In this document: positions 49,572 to 62,427 of the stretch, in pieces
How the letters are laid out: each line of letters opens with the position of its first letter
Numbering within the stretch: position 1 is the stretch's first letter
Source of the DNA: Rotaria macrura
Taxonomy: Eukaryota; Rotifera; Eurotatoria; Philodinida; Philodinidae
Reading direction: 5' to 3'
Length of the DNA: 64,000 nucleotides
Assembly: GCA_900239685.1 (NCBI GenBank)
Contig: OENT01000159.1
Coordinates: 116,908 to 180,907, forward strand
Position numbers and translations under genes: made by a program
The notes under the pieces: generated by a model
Database searches by the model: none
The model's input: only the letters and a program-made list of their open reading frames with translations
What the model was told of the DNA's origin: nothing

Positions 49572-52500
49572 ATGGCTTCATCAACACTTGATAACATAGA
49601 ATCTCCCACATTAATATCAAACCCTTCAGGTGAAGATGAAAAATCTTTGGCAAATAATTCTGATGAACAATATCGAAAATTATTTATCGGTGGTTTAAGC
49701 TATACAACTACCGATGATAAACTCAAGTAAAAAACAAAATCTATGATTTTTAATGTATTTCAAAAACAAAAGCTAAACAATTCTTTTTAGAGAATATTGT
49801 TCGAAATACGGTGAAATACGTGAATGTGTGATTATGCATGATCGTGAAGGTCGCTCACGAGGTTTTGCTTTCGTTAATTTCAACGGTTTGTGCATAGAAT
49901 GAATATTATCTACATATGACTTATCTATGATTAGATCGTGCAATGATTGACAATTTTATGGCGCATCGACCACATATAATTGATGGCCGGCAAATCGAAC
50001 CAAAACGTGCAATGCCTCGCGATGAAACATCAAAATCTGAAGGACAACTAACGGTTAAAAAACTTTTTATTGGTGCTATTAAAGATGAATTAACCGACGA
50101 TGATCTTAAGTAAGATTCAGACAAATCATTTCATATGACATGTATTGTTTGCTAGGTCGTATTTTGAAAAATTTGGTAATATTATCGAATGTAAAATTAT
50201 GAAAACTAAGGAAGGTTTGTTTTCGTCTTATTCATGATTTGTCCTTCGTAATGTTTTCTATATTTAAATAGATAAATATCGTGGTTTTGCTTTTATAACG
50301 TATGATGATTATGATTCTGTTGATCGTTGTATACTTGAAAAACCTCATCGAATAAATGGCAAAGAATTAGATGTACGAAAAGCAATACCACGTGAACAAA
50401 CGTCACGTATGAATGGTTATATTGTAAATCATAATGCCAACAATAATAATCTAACTGCTGATTTTTATCATACCCAAAATCGCTATCAACCACATTTAAT
50501 GATTAATCATCCGACATTATCTTTTCCAACATTTGCACCTTATGCTTATTTTCCTCAATCAAATTATTTATCAAAACCAATGCCATTGATGGGAACAACA
50601 ACCACAGCTAATGGTTGTCCTCAACCAAGCACTATACCACCGACGACATTTATCTTACCACCGGAACTAACCAATAATGCTTTTTTCCGTAATCAAACTC
50701 TGTCTTCATCACCAACACCTCCCACTCCACCCTCAACACGAACAAATAGCAATACGAATACACAAAATCAAAATGACATCAAAATCAAAATGAGTAATGA
50801 TATAACATCGGAATCCCATGATGCATCGAAAGCTCATCCATCGAATATTTTTACAACAGTTGATGCAAATCAAGCTGCTCCAGTACGATCAAAAGTTCGG
50901 TATGATTTCAAAATTTTTCAAAACAAAACGTTTTGCAGTTGATGAATGGTTGTTTTGTTTCTCTTATTTGTAGTTCAACACACCTTAGTGCTACAAACAA
51001 CGATTCCAACTCTGAACAACACCGAAAATTATTTATCGGTGGATTGTCTTTCAAGTAAGTTTTGTTTCTTTTCGCGATCATAGAAGTTTTAAAAAACAAA
51101 ATAGATCTTCTAGTGTAGATGTTGTCCGAGTGAGAATTTCTTTAAAATTCATGTGTCGCTTTATTTCTATAGTAATACTCGAATTGTGATCATATGTTTT
51201 CAGTTGAAAATCATTGGCTGATTTAACTGTAAATATGATCCCTAGAATAGTTATAGTTAGATTATTTTTGATCATGGAAGTGTTCGTAGAAAATATCAAA
51301 GTTTGATGGGCTAGTTTCTTCGACGAGAAAAGATCCGTAAGCGTAAACGTCTTTGTTTTCAATTAGTTTTACGCTAGTTTTCGGAGTTCGATTATCTAAG
51401 AAAGATAGAATGATTTAGTCAGCACAAATCGTAGTATCATTTATGCTTATACTTTGAATATTTCATTTCTATAATTTGAATTTCAACTATGATTTTCAAA
51501 TTCTATCGAATTCTTTTCCCATACTTACCCTACCTGAAGCAGTGTAATTTATAACAGAAGAATGCAAAAAAAAAGTTGTATTAGATTCAGTCTATTTGAG
51601 TTTGAATGCGTTGAGTGGCTAGTAGCTTTCATTCTGAAAACTATAAAATGATGAAATATGAAAGCTTCGAAATTGATACCTAAATGCAAAGAGTACATTC
51701 GGCAAGTTGAGGGTGAGATCGACTATTGAAGTTCTATTATTTTTGTATTGAAGTTAGTTCTAATTTCTTGACTCAAAAACTTGGTGAACGAAAGCATTTT
51801 CTTAGAGAAACTGAATTAAACCTGAAAATAAGAACAAATTTCGTATGATACACAATCGGAATATACATCGGATATTACAATGACTATTTATCTAATTAAT
51901 TGGTTTCAACTGAAAAAGTGCATCAAACATGAAAGATATGAATGTCAATCGTTAGACAAACGCAAATATTAAAAACTTTACAAAAACAACTTACAATCAT
52001 TTTTCTGCAATAAATTTCAATTGCTCTCGTAAGAATTAATTAATAATCAGTATGCTTTCGCAATTTTTCTGAATTCATTCAATTTAACAAAATGACTTTA
52101 TCTCACGTCCCAACGCAGATATTTTTCTAACTTACTACAATTCTCATAGTTTTTACTGAAATCATCTTTGGCTATGTTATTAACACGACAAGGAAAGGAA
52201 AAAAACTGACCCATCAAGTTTTTAGAATAGAACTATGTTCTGTTCTATTCATTACTATCAAACAAACAGTATTAAACTGTTTTGAATCAAGATAGCCAAC
52301 CTTTTCAGTGAATTTTTGAAAGCATCATTCTATATTTCATATTGCATACGAAGATTTTAAAAAGCATGTAAATATTTGAATTCTAGAACAACCGATGAGA
52401 CTTTAAAAGAATATGTTACAAAATTTGGTGAAGTAAGCGATTCATTGGTCATGAAGGATCAAAGTGGTCAATCACGATGTTTTGGTTTTGTTACATTTAC

Positions 52501-55224
52501 TGATCCTCAAACAATAGATGAATTCATGAAACAACGACCACATACACTTGATGGTCGTCAAATAGATCCCAAACGAGCAAGTATGAATATTGACAAGTCT
52601 TGTTCTACCTCGTATTATTTTCTTTTTCTTTTTTCATTTCAAGTGCCACGCGAAGAAGCAAATAATGATGAAATTCATCTAACCGTAAAAAAAATTTTTA
52701 TTGGTGGCATCCGAGATGGTCTCAATGAAGATGCATTAAGACAATATTTTGAAAAATTCGGTCATGTTAATGATTGTTTTCTTATGCATGATAAAGATGG
52801 AAAAACACGCGGTTTTGCATTTCTGGAATTTGATGGTAAGTTATTTGCAGTGCTCATTTTTCTTTATGAAACTTGAGTTAATCCAAAGGCGAACTTCAAA
52901 TTAACGGGCGAACGATACACAAAATGATACCTTTAGCATTTTGACAGTACCATATTCGTTGTTCATTGTGACGAATCATACTGTTTTTTTTCAAAACTAT
53001 TTCTCATTCAAAGCTCTGCAAAACCATGCGATAGAGATTTTTTTTAGACTACAAAAACGCTCTTCCTGATCGCTTTGAAACAATTGTTTTTTTAAAAGTG
53101 ACCTTCACTCATGAAATGGATATTTTTTCTAAACTCATGTAAAACATCTTAATTTGGATTTTTTAAGAAAACCTATTGTGAACGACATTTTGCATGACTC
53201 GAGCAAATGCACAGGGATGGGTTCGAATACGTAAGCTTTCAAAGAACTAGAATCATCTAAAAACAAAGTTTGATTACTAAATTGGCATGCATGAAAAGCA
53301 TGAAATGAAAGTTGAGTTTTTTCGACAAAGCGAAAACATTAATCCCGAGTTCTTTACTCATTTTATGGGGAAAGAAATTTTCGCTGACATGAATCTTGTT
53401 CAGAATCTGATGCTCTTTAACATGGTTGACTTAGTGTTTTCATAACACCCTAGATTGGAAGTAAAGTTTTAGAAAAATCGGATTTTGTGCTTGAATTTGA
53501 CGAATTCTAAATCATTCTTTTAAGTTTTTGTACTTAACTGTATTGTAGTTTAAAAAATTCTTTCACGCATGGTTTTGCAAACCTGTCAGTAACGAATACT
53601 TTGAAAAAGAATGATTCTTCACGATGAAAAACAAATGCGATATCGACAAAACACCAAAGCTATCGTTCATTTTCGATTCATCCGTTAGAAGTTTATTTTT
53701 CAGAGGAATTCTACTATGTTTTGCATGTAAAAGATAGGACTCATGCTTTGATTATTAAAAGGCAGCTGCCTAGCGCTATAAATAGTAATTGATAATAGAT
53801 TTTGTACTAATGCATATTGATAATGATAGATAGCTGCTATTTTTATTCGAACAGCTCATAGTTTGCGTCTTCAAACAGTTGTTCTTATATGGATTTACTG
53901 CTGAATACTGAGCTTCGTAATAAACGAGAGATATTCTCGATTTTGCACTTTGTGTACATAAATCGATATTGATCGAGAATTCTTTTTACTATTACAAAAT
54001 TGTCTCAGTATAGTATTGTGCACAAAAACCATTATGGAAGATAAGAAACGATCTGAGTGAGGATAGACGTTCAATATTAATTAAAAAGAAAATTTTGCAT
54101 ATTGAAATATTTAGAAAGGATGAAAACGATTAAAAGCAAACCTAAATACTATTATAATTAAGTTTGAATCTAAATCGTTAACAGATTCATGATGACTAGG
54201 TATCAAAAGTTGCTTGATCAAGTTTCTTCTGCCCTACTTATCTATTCTTCTATTAATAAAAAAATTAGAACTACTAATTCTAAGCGTGAAGCTATGGTTA
54301 AGATAAAGTTCTAAAAGAACTAAACAAGATGTAGGTTCCTATGATAGGAATTTGTGAACACTTCAATTTTCATAATGATGCATATATACATATAAATGTT
54401 AGGCGATAGTATGATTAATGTAGCTGTATACTAATATGTCTTTTTTCCCTGTAGAAATGCAACATCAACAAGTAGATTCTTCTCATTACACAATCGGAGG
54501 AAAATTTTTCATGCAAAAATATCATAAAAAGAACAAATACTTTCACAGCGTTTTTATAATCTTTTGCAACTCGTAATCTTTGATTGATAAAGTTAATCTT
54601 CTTTTAGTTACTATCAGAAAGATCTTTCTCAAAAGTGTAAGTCAACATGAATAGAAAGAAAATCTAAAGTCATACTAACTCGTGTCCAAATCGGACTTTA
54701 TTTGATGCAAGTTCAAGTTTCATATTCCCGATAAAAATTGATTTCAACTTATTTACTGTAGAATCATGTATTTTTTCTTTTCAAACAATTGATTATATTT
54801 ATTTGTAGACTTTGACTCAGTTGATAAAGTTATCTTAAGTCGACCTCATTTAATCGGTGAATATCATGTTGATGTTAAAAAAGCTGTACCAAAAGATCAA
54901 CGACAAATTCAAACACAGCAGCAACAACAACAACAACAGCAACAATTACAACAACAACAACAATATGCTTTACAAATGCAAGCCGCAGCTGCCTATCAAT
55001 ATTATTATAATAATACACCATACAATTTTTTAACTAATGGTAGTTGTACTTTTCCAATATCATCTCCTCCTTCATTAATGACACACAATGGTACAAATAC
55101 TGTTGGCTTAGATGATATGTTTACTCGTCTTCGAACATCGACCAACAATAATAATATTTCGAATTCTCTTCGTTATATTCCTACACGCAATAATCGTCGA
55201 CAATCATCACGTGGTAGTCAATAA
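49572..55224 (+). CDS. hnRNP A/B-like RNA-binding protein with four RRMs, 664 aa, 9 exons
   Basis: Nuclear mRNA-binding protein of the hnRNP A/B (Hrb87F-like) type. Exons: 49572-49726, 49791-49885, 49935-50109, 50156-50214, 50272-50899, 50974-51054, 52387-52580, 52644-52835, 54809-55224 (1995 nt). RRM1 starts about residue 36 (KLFIGGL, RGFAFVNF), RRM2 about 129 (KLFIGAI, YRGFAFITY), then a 150-residue P/T/N/S-rich linker, RRM3 about 388 (KLFIGGL, CFGFVTF), RRM4 about 480 (KIFIGGI, RGFAFLEF), a poly-Q tract and an N-rich tail. The inter-RRM linkers are both hnRNP A/B-like (KRAMPRDE...LTVKK and KRAMPREE...LTVKK). Typical family members have one pair, so this is a duplicated pair in one frame. 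RRM3 lacks an ATG of its own, supporting one transcript. RRM3 RNP1 has Cys where Gly is normal. Confidence 0.88.
51055..52386 (+). other. 1.3 kb intron within RRM3
   Basis: GTAAGT...TTCTAG, phase matched. No separate gene or alternative first exon with an ATG was recognised that would start a stand-alone second RRM pair, although a short untranslated first exon cannot be excluded. Confidence 0.75.
52836..54808 (+). other. 2.0 kb intron within RRM4
   Basis: GTAAGT...TTTGTAG. AT-rich, no recognised content. It is the second long intron of the 3' half, while introns of the 5' half are all about 45-75 bp. Confidence 0.75.
54915..54963 (+). repeat. CAA/CAG repeat coding for poly-Gln
   Basis: An imperfect run of CAA and CAG codons, interrupted by one TTA, within the last exon of the four-RRM gene. 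Mixed codons suggest moderate stability. Confidence 0.85.
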
Positions 55225-55989
55225 TATATAATTGATTATTATTTTTTACTTTGTTTTTTTTCTTCTTTTTTTCTTGAAATTTATTCATCTACATATATAT
55301 TTATACACATATTCATATGTGTGTCTAAAAAAAAACAAAAGAAAACATAATCAATTTCACTCAATACATATATTTCGAGTGACAATGGTGAAAATAAGAA
55401 AAAAAAGACAAATAGAGTAAAATCATATATACGGTTGTTTTGTTTGATGTTTCTTTTTCTTGTTTTTTCCTAGTATTAGTGCTATTTATATTCTTCTTGT
55501 TATTCTTTACTTCTCTGTTTTTTTTATTTTAATCATTCACAAAGCGAGCTTTCCCATACTTATGCATCTCTCTCTCTCTCTCTATACATATATCATGGCT
55601 TATGCAGTTACAGGAAAACCTCGATATGGACTATTCGGGAAGAAAAGATCCGATTGTTATTTTCACGTCTTTTTTTAAAAGAAAAATCAATTGCTCATTT
55701 TTGAATAAAACTATTGATAATATGTTTTTTTTTAGATTTTTTGTTGTATGATGTAAAGTGACTATTATCAGAAACTGAAGGGTGAGCAAAAAATTTGAAA
55801 TACTTTATTTTAATCTTAACAGTAATAAGTAATGAGAAGCGTTTTACGAATTTCGATTAGCACTACAGACAAGGTACATAGATGAAAAAAAGCGAGGCTC
55901 AGGCATTACTGATAATGCTACCTTCACTAGTAGAAGGCTCACCAAATGTGATGGCCTAGAAATAAACTGGCGAGTCTGGTTAATATTAA
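55225..55989. other. 0.77 kb intergenic region
   Basis: 3' flank of the RRM gene with T-rich tracts, a CT run at about 55566-55583 and an AATAAA at about 55702. No gene recognised. Confidence 0.5.
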
Positions 55990-58755
55990 AAGAAGACAAA
56001 ACTGCTGTGGAAGCTGCCACATCCAATTATTTTGCAAAATATTTAAAAGATTCCTTATCATATACGACTGATCTCGGTAGTCTTGTTGGTTTAGGCATTA
56101 TTTCACTGAAAGCTCTATTTGCCGATATAGTGACAACGTTTGGTTTATCGGTTATGATACAGTATGGGTTGTACAACCAGCTTTACACAGTCCATTGATG
56201 AGTATTACAAATGCCATCAGAAGTTTTACTGCTGTTGGTATTCTATTATTGATGGACTGTGGATATTATCCACAAGCTATTGAACATTCACTGAAGCATG
56301 ATAATTTTAAGTTTGGCAACTACTGTTGCATTTATATCGAGTATTAACATTGATGGTAGATTTATTATAATGCAAAGAATGTTAAATATGTTTAAACGAC
56401 CAAGTATATCATCTAGGAAATCATTCAATAATCATTTTCGTGTTCTTTTCTTATTTCGTTGTCTATTAATCGACCGATACGCCAGAATATAATTATTTGT
56501 ATCTAATACCTGGTGCTTGTTCAGTTGCCCTTTACGCATGGGCTAGTTAACACGGATATCTTGATATCAATCATTTTGCATATTTAGCTGCATCGCTTTG
56601 TTGTGTTGATGCTCTTAGTGGTTTAAGTAATCAAACAACGCCTTGTCTTGGTAATTCACTTGAAATGATTGGTGTTTCATTAGTTAAGATAAAATTTAAA
56701 TGTGCAATTCATTTGGATCTGTCGCTAGTAACACAAATCGAAACAATCATGGTCATCGGCGGTTTACTTGTTGCTCGTCTCATTGCTATTACTAATCTTC
56801 CTCAATTAGTTGCTGCTTTTCATTCACTTGTGGGTATGGCTGCTGTCCTTACTTGTATTTCGCATTATATTGCTGAATGTGAAAATTTTGTAAATGATCC
56901 AGTAGCATCTATTATTAATACAGCATTAGTTCTGGATGCATTTATTGATGGTATAACATTTTATGGTTCAAGCATTGCCTACGCGAAATTACAAGGTCTT
57001 GTGAGTGGTGCACCGATTATGTTACCAGCTCGCCAAACAATACATACAGGCTTAGCACTTACTTATGTTACTGCTCTAGGCTATGATTGGAGATCGCTTG
57101 TTGATATTTTAATGTTAGGTTTAACATCAGCTTTATCAATGACAATGTGTTTAACATTGACCATAGCTATTGGCAATACTGATATGTCCGCACATTCAGG
57201 ATGGGCACTATGTGCTGAGTAAGTCACTTGACCGTTTATTGTTTTTGTTGGAGTTATACGACCTACGAGAAATGCTGGCATACAGAAGTAAAAACACATT
57301 TGAAACTTACTATTCAGAGTTTTTGATTGATGTCGCTACTTTGCGATCTCGTTATAATCGATAAACTAACACCCTATGATGTTGTCTAGTGTTTATAACT
57401 CGGTCTGATCATCAGTGAGATCACAGTGGCATGGTCATGATAGAGTTATATATCGTACTTGAGTATAAAGTCACAGCCATAAATAATCATACCGCTCTGA
57501 TTCAAGAATGCATTCCAATCAAAACTGATCTACAAATTATGAAATGAGTCTATTTCTAAAGTGAACATTCGATTGTGGAAACGGTGGTCATGCATTATTG
57601 TTTTACGAAACGTATTAGATCACGAATGTGGCGTTGATGAAATTCCAGAGGTAAACTGACAACGAATAAATGTCTCGCTCACGTCTTTTGTTGTTTACGA
57701 TTTTTAAATAGAGATTGTATTTCCTTTCCGAAATCGACGACTGAAACTGAATAGTGTACTCGTTTTATATTATGGGTTCGAAAACTATAAGATAACCGTG
57801 AAAAGATCAAATGAATATCTGTCACCTGAAAACTCGATCCAGTCTTCATACAAAATTGAGCTTAAGTCTGGCTGGTAGAAAAACGACTTCTTTATTATAC
57901 GTGTCGAAGATGAAATAAATCAATGAGTCAAAGAAAATTGAACTGAACATTAACTTATAATATAATTTGCTGTAATTATAGATTTTGTAGAAGTTTCATG
58001 TTGAATAATTCATTAATGACAATTTTTGGTACTATTCTATCATATATTATGTGTCAAGCAATAGTCGCTTATTACCAAATGTTATTCTCAGTGCTTATGG
58101 GTAAATGTTTCGTACCGAATCGGTACATAATCTCATCTATTTTCTTTTTAGTACTGATTCAACTGGTACTGGGCAAGCTTCTTAGGCACAATATCCTATT
58201 GCTGAAATGGTTGATATATTTCGAAAACGTAGCAAAACAGTACGCTTTGCTATATATCCTGTAGGTGGTCGTATGTCTGATCAATCAAATGTTGTTAGCT
58301 ATGAAATTGTACATGAGATGGAAGAAATTAATGATGAATTTTCAAATACCTATCTTGTTCATGTAATCGGTGCAAACGAAACAGTAAATTAAACTGCAGA
58401 AAAAGATCCAAATAGTATCATAGCTGGTATGTCTGTACTTCGTGTTTGGCTTTCACAACAAGTACGTTTTATAGACTAGATTTTTAAAAGTTAATGAATA
58501 CATTATTATTTGTGTTTTGTAGATTATTGTAATGAAACGATCTCTTGGTGTTAGCTATGCTGGTCAATGAAATTTTCGACAACAAAAATTTTCGTTTCAT
58601 GTACTGTTTCATTTTTTCTAGCCGTTGACAATCCTATATTCTTTAAATCTAATATATCAATGTTACTTGGTGATGCTAAAAAGACATGTGATAAATTATT
58701 CGCTAAGCTGAAATCCGATTATGATGAAGGAGGTTCAGGTGGCAATACTGCATAA
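55990..58755 (+). pseudogene. NNT: decayed 3' part of mitochondrial NAD(P) transhydrogenase
   Basis: The functional enzyme couples proton flow to NADPH formation in the inner mitochondrial membrane. Only the membrane and NADP-binding parts remain, in changing frames. Recognisable segments are TTFGLS then (frame shift) PALHSPLMSITNAI near 56130-56220, RFIIMQRMLNMFKRP near 56355-56400, LPQLVAAFHSLVGMAAVLTC at about 56800, LQGLVSGAPIMLPARQT, GWALCAE ending at 57218, LNNSLMTIFGTILSYIMC at about 58000, [34 protein letters not shown], and VDNPIFFKS...[10 protein letters not shown] to the end. In-frame stops occur at 56548-56550 and 58390-58392, the latter replacing a residue between VN and TAEKDPN. 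Blocks present in the family are missing before AHSGWALCAE and inside TIFGTILSY. Several old introns still have usable borders (57220-57982, 58462-58522, 58563-58621). The N-terminal NAD-binding domain is absent. Confidence 0.88.
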
Positions 58756-59390
58756 CCAATCACGAGATGAAAAAGAAAACAGATAGACTATCATTTTTTT
58801 GTGTAGGCCATATTGTATTTTATTTTATTTTACGTGTTGATGTTTTTCAAATATTTTATATTAAGTCCATTGAAACGAATCGAAAAAAAATAAATTCTTA
58901 GTCTTTATTATAGGAAAATAAAATTTCTATTGATTCCAAAAAAAGAAAAAAAAATATAAGTATTGACCAAAATATGAAACCCATTTTTTTATCGTATTGG
59001 AAAATTTCTTTCATAACACATCGATTCAGTTTCATGTGTAAGCTTAGATATGAGCCAGTCTACGTAAGCGATGAACGGTAGTGCTCAATCGATGTTCTCT
59101 AAATCGACTGATTTTTACATAGGTGCTATAGAAAAGAGTTTCATGAATTTTGACGAAAAGCGGATTCAAAAATGATTGAACCTTCGAGTTTTTACGAAGA
59201 GCACATTGACATCGCACTCTTGCCAAAGGCGATTTTATTTACCGTATATCTCGTGAACGACTCAACCTATTGAACTGAAATTCATTGTGGATTCATACAC
59301 CACAAACATCTGCACACAGGAAAAATTTCAGGTCGAGCAATTAAGTCCTTCTTGCGCTACCCCGAAGGTTTAATCCCAGCGTCGGAAGAT

Positions 59391-59810
59391 ATAGGATCCA
59401 ATTGGCTCCGATCGGATTCCGACAACATCCTATTGTACTTTCGAACGAATCTTACAAGAATTTGATCGGAATCCTGGTTGCGGAAATACTCTTGGAACCA
59501 TAGTGTTGGATTCCGATCAACTTCTGACCTAGGAAGCCAATCGGATACGACTTACGGAAACCGATAGGATCTTAATAATACTCTTCTATCAGATCCTGCA
59601 CTAGGATTTACTTGAAATCCGAGTCTCCCGATTCCGTCTTACTTCCTATAGAATCCTACTGAATATCATTCTGTTCCTACAGGAACACACCGAATTCCAA
59701 CATTACAAAATCCGAAATATTCCAACACTTGGATTGCAGTCGATTTCATCGGATCCGATGAAAGCTCACAAAATCCAACAGGATCCGGCATGATTGCGTA
59801 GGATCCAATC
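59391..59810. repeat. GATCC/GGATTCCGATC-rich degenerate repeat block
   Basis: About 420 bp in which variants of GGATTCCGATC, ATCGGAATCC and GGATCC recur in both orientations. The block begins and ends with the same 11-mer, TAGGATCCAAT (about 59392 and 59799). GATCC-rich words also occur near 22990-23130, hinting at a dispersed family. Confidence 0.55.
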
Positions 59811-61884
59811 AGCAGAAAGACATGACTCGTACAAAGCATGTTCGCAAAAACGCTACAAAGAGGCATCTAAACAACTTTCCGCCGAAAAAATCTGTCCATG
59901 CTCAGAAACCAGTTGCAAGTCCAAGACTTCACGTAAGCACAACTATTCACTAATCTCCAATGAAAAGTCACAATAACACAATCGATTCATGTGCGTCATA
60001 CGAATCTTCACTCTCATTAGTTCGAAGCATAAGTGATATTTTCAGGACAGCGGTAGGCTTAATCCTCACCAAGAAAACGCTGATTTTCAGGATTTTCATG
60101 ACAACGTCTTATTGTCGAATCAAGAGTCGCAAAATTCCGCTCTCGTGAGCTGATCATTATGATGATGTTGGTGACTAGATCTTATTCGAGAATGCAGACT
60201 TGCAAACTTCCGTTCCAGAAAAGTGATGATTTTGATGATTGGGTGATGCTTTCAGAGTTTGAAACATGATGTTGTGGAAATCTTTTTCGTGCAGATGATG
60301 TCGTTGATGAATTCACTGCTTTTGGGGATTTTTGTTGCTGCCTCTTGTTTTCCTTACAAGATGAGAGTAATACAGGTGCTTGAAGCTTGTGATTCTGTGT
60401 CGTCAGATTAGTTTTATGTGTGGATTCAATTTGCCTTCAGGATGATAAGTAAGTTTCCGAAAAGTTTTACATGGTTGGTTGGATTTATTTCAGGATGTTT
60501 TGAATTTCAGGATTATGAAGAGTATATCATGGTTTACGCTACATAGCTAGTTGGAAAAAACTATTTGCTTATTGCGATGATGCGCAGCAGAAAGTTTTAA
60601 TGGAGGGTTGATAAGATAGAGTTTGGTGCAAAATAACGGAAGGAACTTAGTTCCCCTCTTTAGAAAGGGCAAAACTTCCGATGCGATTGGAAAAGGTTGT
60701 TTTATATATGAATAAGTTTTAAATTCACAACTTTTTATCGGAATCCTGCGTAGTTTAGGACGATGTAGCTTTGGTTTGAGTTTTCTTTATGATTTGACGT
60801 ATAGTTTAGGAAGAAGAGGCGTTGGGTGCTTTTTTTGCCCAGTGAAATTTAGGAGAGTCTATCGATGTCTGCAGATATCAGGTGAAGTCTATTTAAAAAT
60901 AAGTGCGTTTTTTTTGGAAATGGCTAATAACTATAATTCACGAGGGTCGATAGACTTAACTCACAGAAAGGTAGTATTATTTATGAATTTCATGGTGTTT
61001 AGTTTTGCAAGTTTCCATAAATTTGCATGAGTTATGAGCTTCGGTACTTCGTGCAAAAGAAGACTTTGATGAATGCTGGACGTATTATGCAATAAATTGT
61101 GTTAAGAACGAATGAATGAACTATTATGGTATTTTAATCGATATCACTGGAATATCCTGGTCACTTTCCCCACCCCATCCTGTTGTAAAATCTACGTTTG
61201 TTCCGGAAGGAGATATCTGACTCAAGCATTCGTTGAATATATATCCGGGTACATGTAGCATATAGGAAAAATTTCAGTCAAAAAAAAAGAAGCGTTCCAG
61301 ATTTATTTTGATATTAAAGGTCAAAAAATATACCCCCTATTTTAACATTTTTCCTTGAAATCTTACGATACGGATTTTGGCTTCACGTCAAAATGTATAA
61401 AACACCGGAGCTACAACTTACGATGGCCCGACTTTTCAAGACTTTTTTCTTTACGTAGCTTAAAATGCTTTCTAAAAAATTTGTGAAATGAGGGGTGTTT
61501 CACAGAAAAAAAATCATTTGTTTTCAAAAACCAGGATGAAAATAAAAAATCTGACTCTGTTCAATTGTAGAGGAACATTCTCTCTTCGATTTAGAACTTT
61601 TTCACATCTGAAGTACCTAAAATGACTGAGTAATCCTTAAAGAAAAACAGTAAAAACCGACTTTGTGAAAAACGCTAACCAAAATTCACTATTGATATAC
61701 AAATTTCTTTGTTGCTAACATGGTGTAGAAAGTAGATCAATAAATTTTGATGGTGAGTTTGAATTCTGGTGTGAGTGAGAATATCTGAGGTCAGGTAGGT
61801 CTCCGAGTGTTAGTGGGATGGCGGTGGTTAGGCTTCTTCGCATGCAAGAACCGAAACTCACACCCACACCCTCAATCGTTGAAG

Positions 61885-61987
61885 ATGTTTCATTAGTCGC
61901 CGGAAACGCGTTAAAATACCTGTATAGCGTTAAAATGAGATTTTTCGTAAACTATGATTAACGCGTTTTTGGCGACTAATCAAACAT
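61885..61987. repeat. 103 bp palindromic element (MITE-like)
   Basis: Left end ATGTTTCATTAGTCGCC plus an AAACGCGTTAA core is the near-perfect reverse complement of the right end (TTAACGCGTTT, GGCGACTAATCAAACAT). The arms are about 28 nt with three mismatches and the spacer is about 45 nt. No coding capacity. Confidence 0.75.
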
Positions 61988-62427
61988 TTTTAATGATTTA
62001 CACATCTATGCGTTTAAACACCGTTTCAGTCGTTTCCTTGTCTGTCTGGGCGTTAGGGTTAGTTTAACTCTGAAAATATTAATGTTAAAGCAGACTTCTC
62101 CAGAAAATTTTGAGTTTTTCGAAAGAAAGGTATGCGTTGATCTGTTTCAGAGACAAGTTATTTTCTAAAGATTATTTTGCACGAAAAAGTCTCACAATTA
62201 TTTTCTCGTGTAAAAAAACACTTTGTTTACAAAAAGAATTTCAAAAATATTGCATTAACTTTAAAGTAAAGTTAAAGTACCACTTCTGATTGAGACGCTT
62301 CTCTGACATGCCTATATAATATTCAATAGAAAATATACAGCTTTTAGTAACTAATAGCGTTTGACGAACAATTCTTTTATCTAGTATTTCCCAGACGAAA
62401 TAAAACAAGAAAGAAATAAAAATGGAT

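Noticed and set aside
54915..54963. Poly-Gln tract considered as a sign of a spurious frame
   Set aside because: It lies in phase after the end of RRM4 and before an N-rich tail, as is common in hnRNP-type proteins.
50974..55224. Second RRM pair as an independent gene
   Set aside because: Its first exon has no ATG, and its phase fits splicing from the exon ending at 50899; an alternative promoter with a non-coding first exon remains possible.
60776..61030. 84-codon plus-strand frame
   Set aside because: No conserved motif, no splice context, lies in a repeat-rich stretch.
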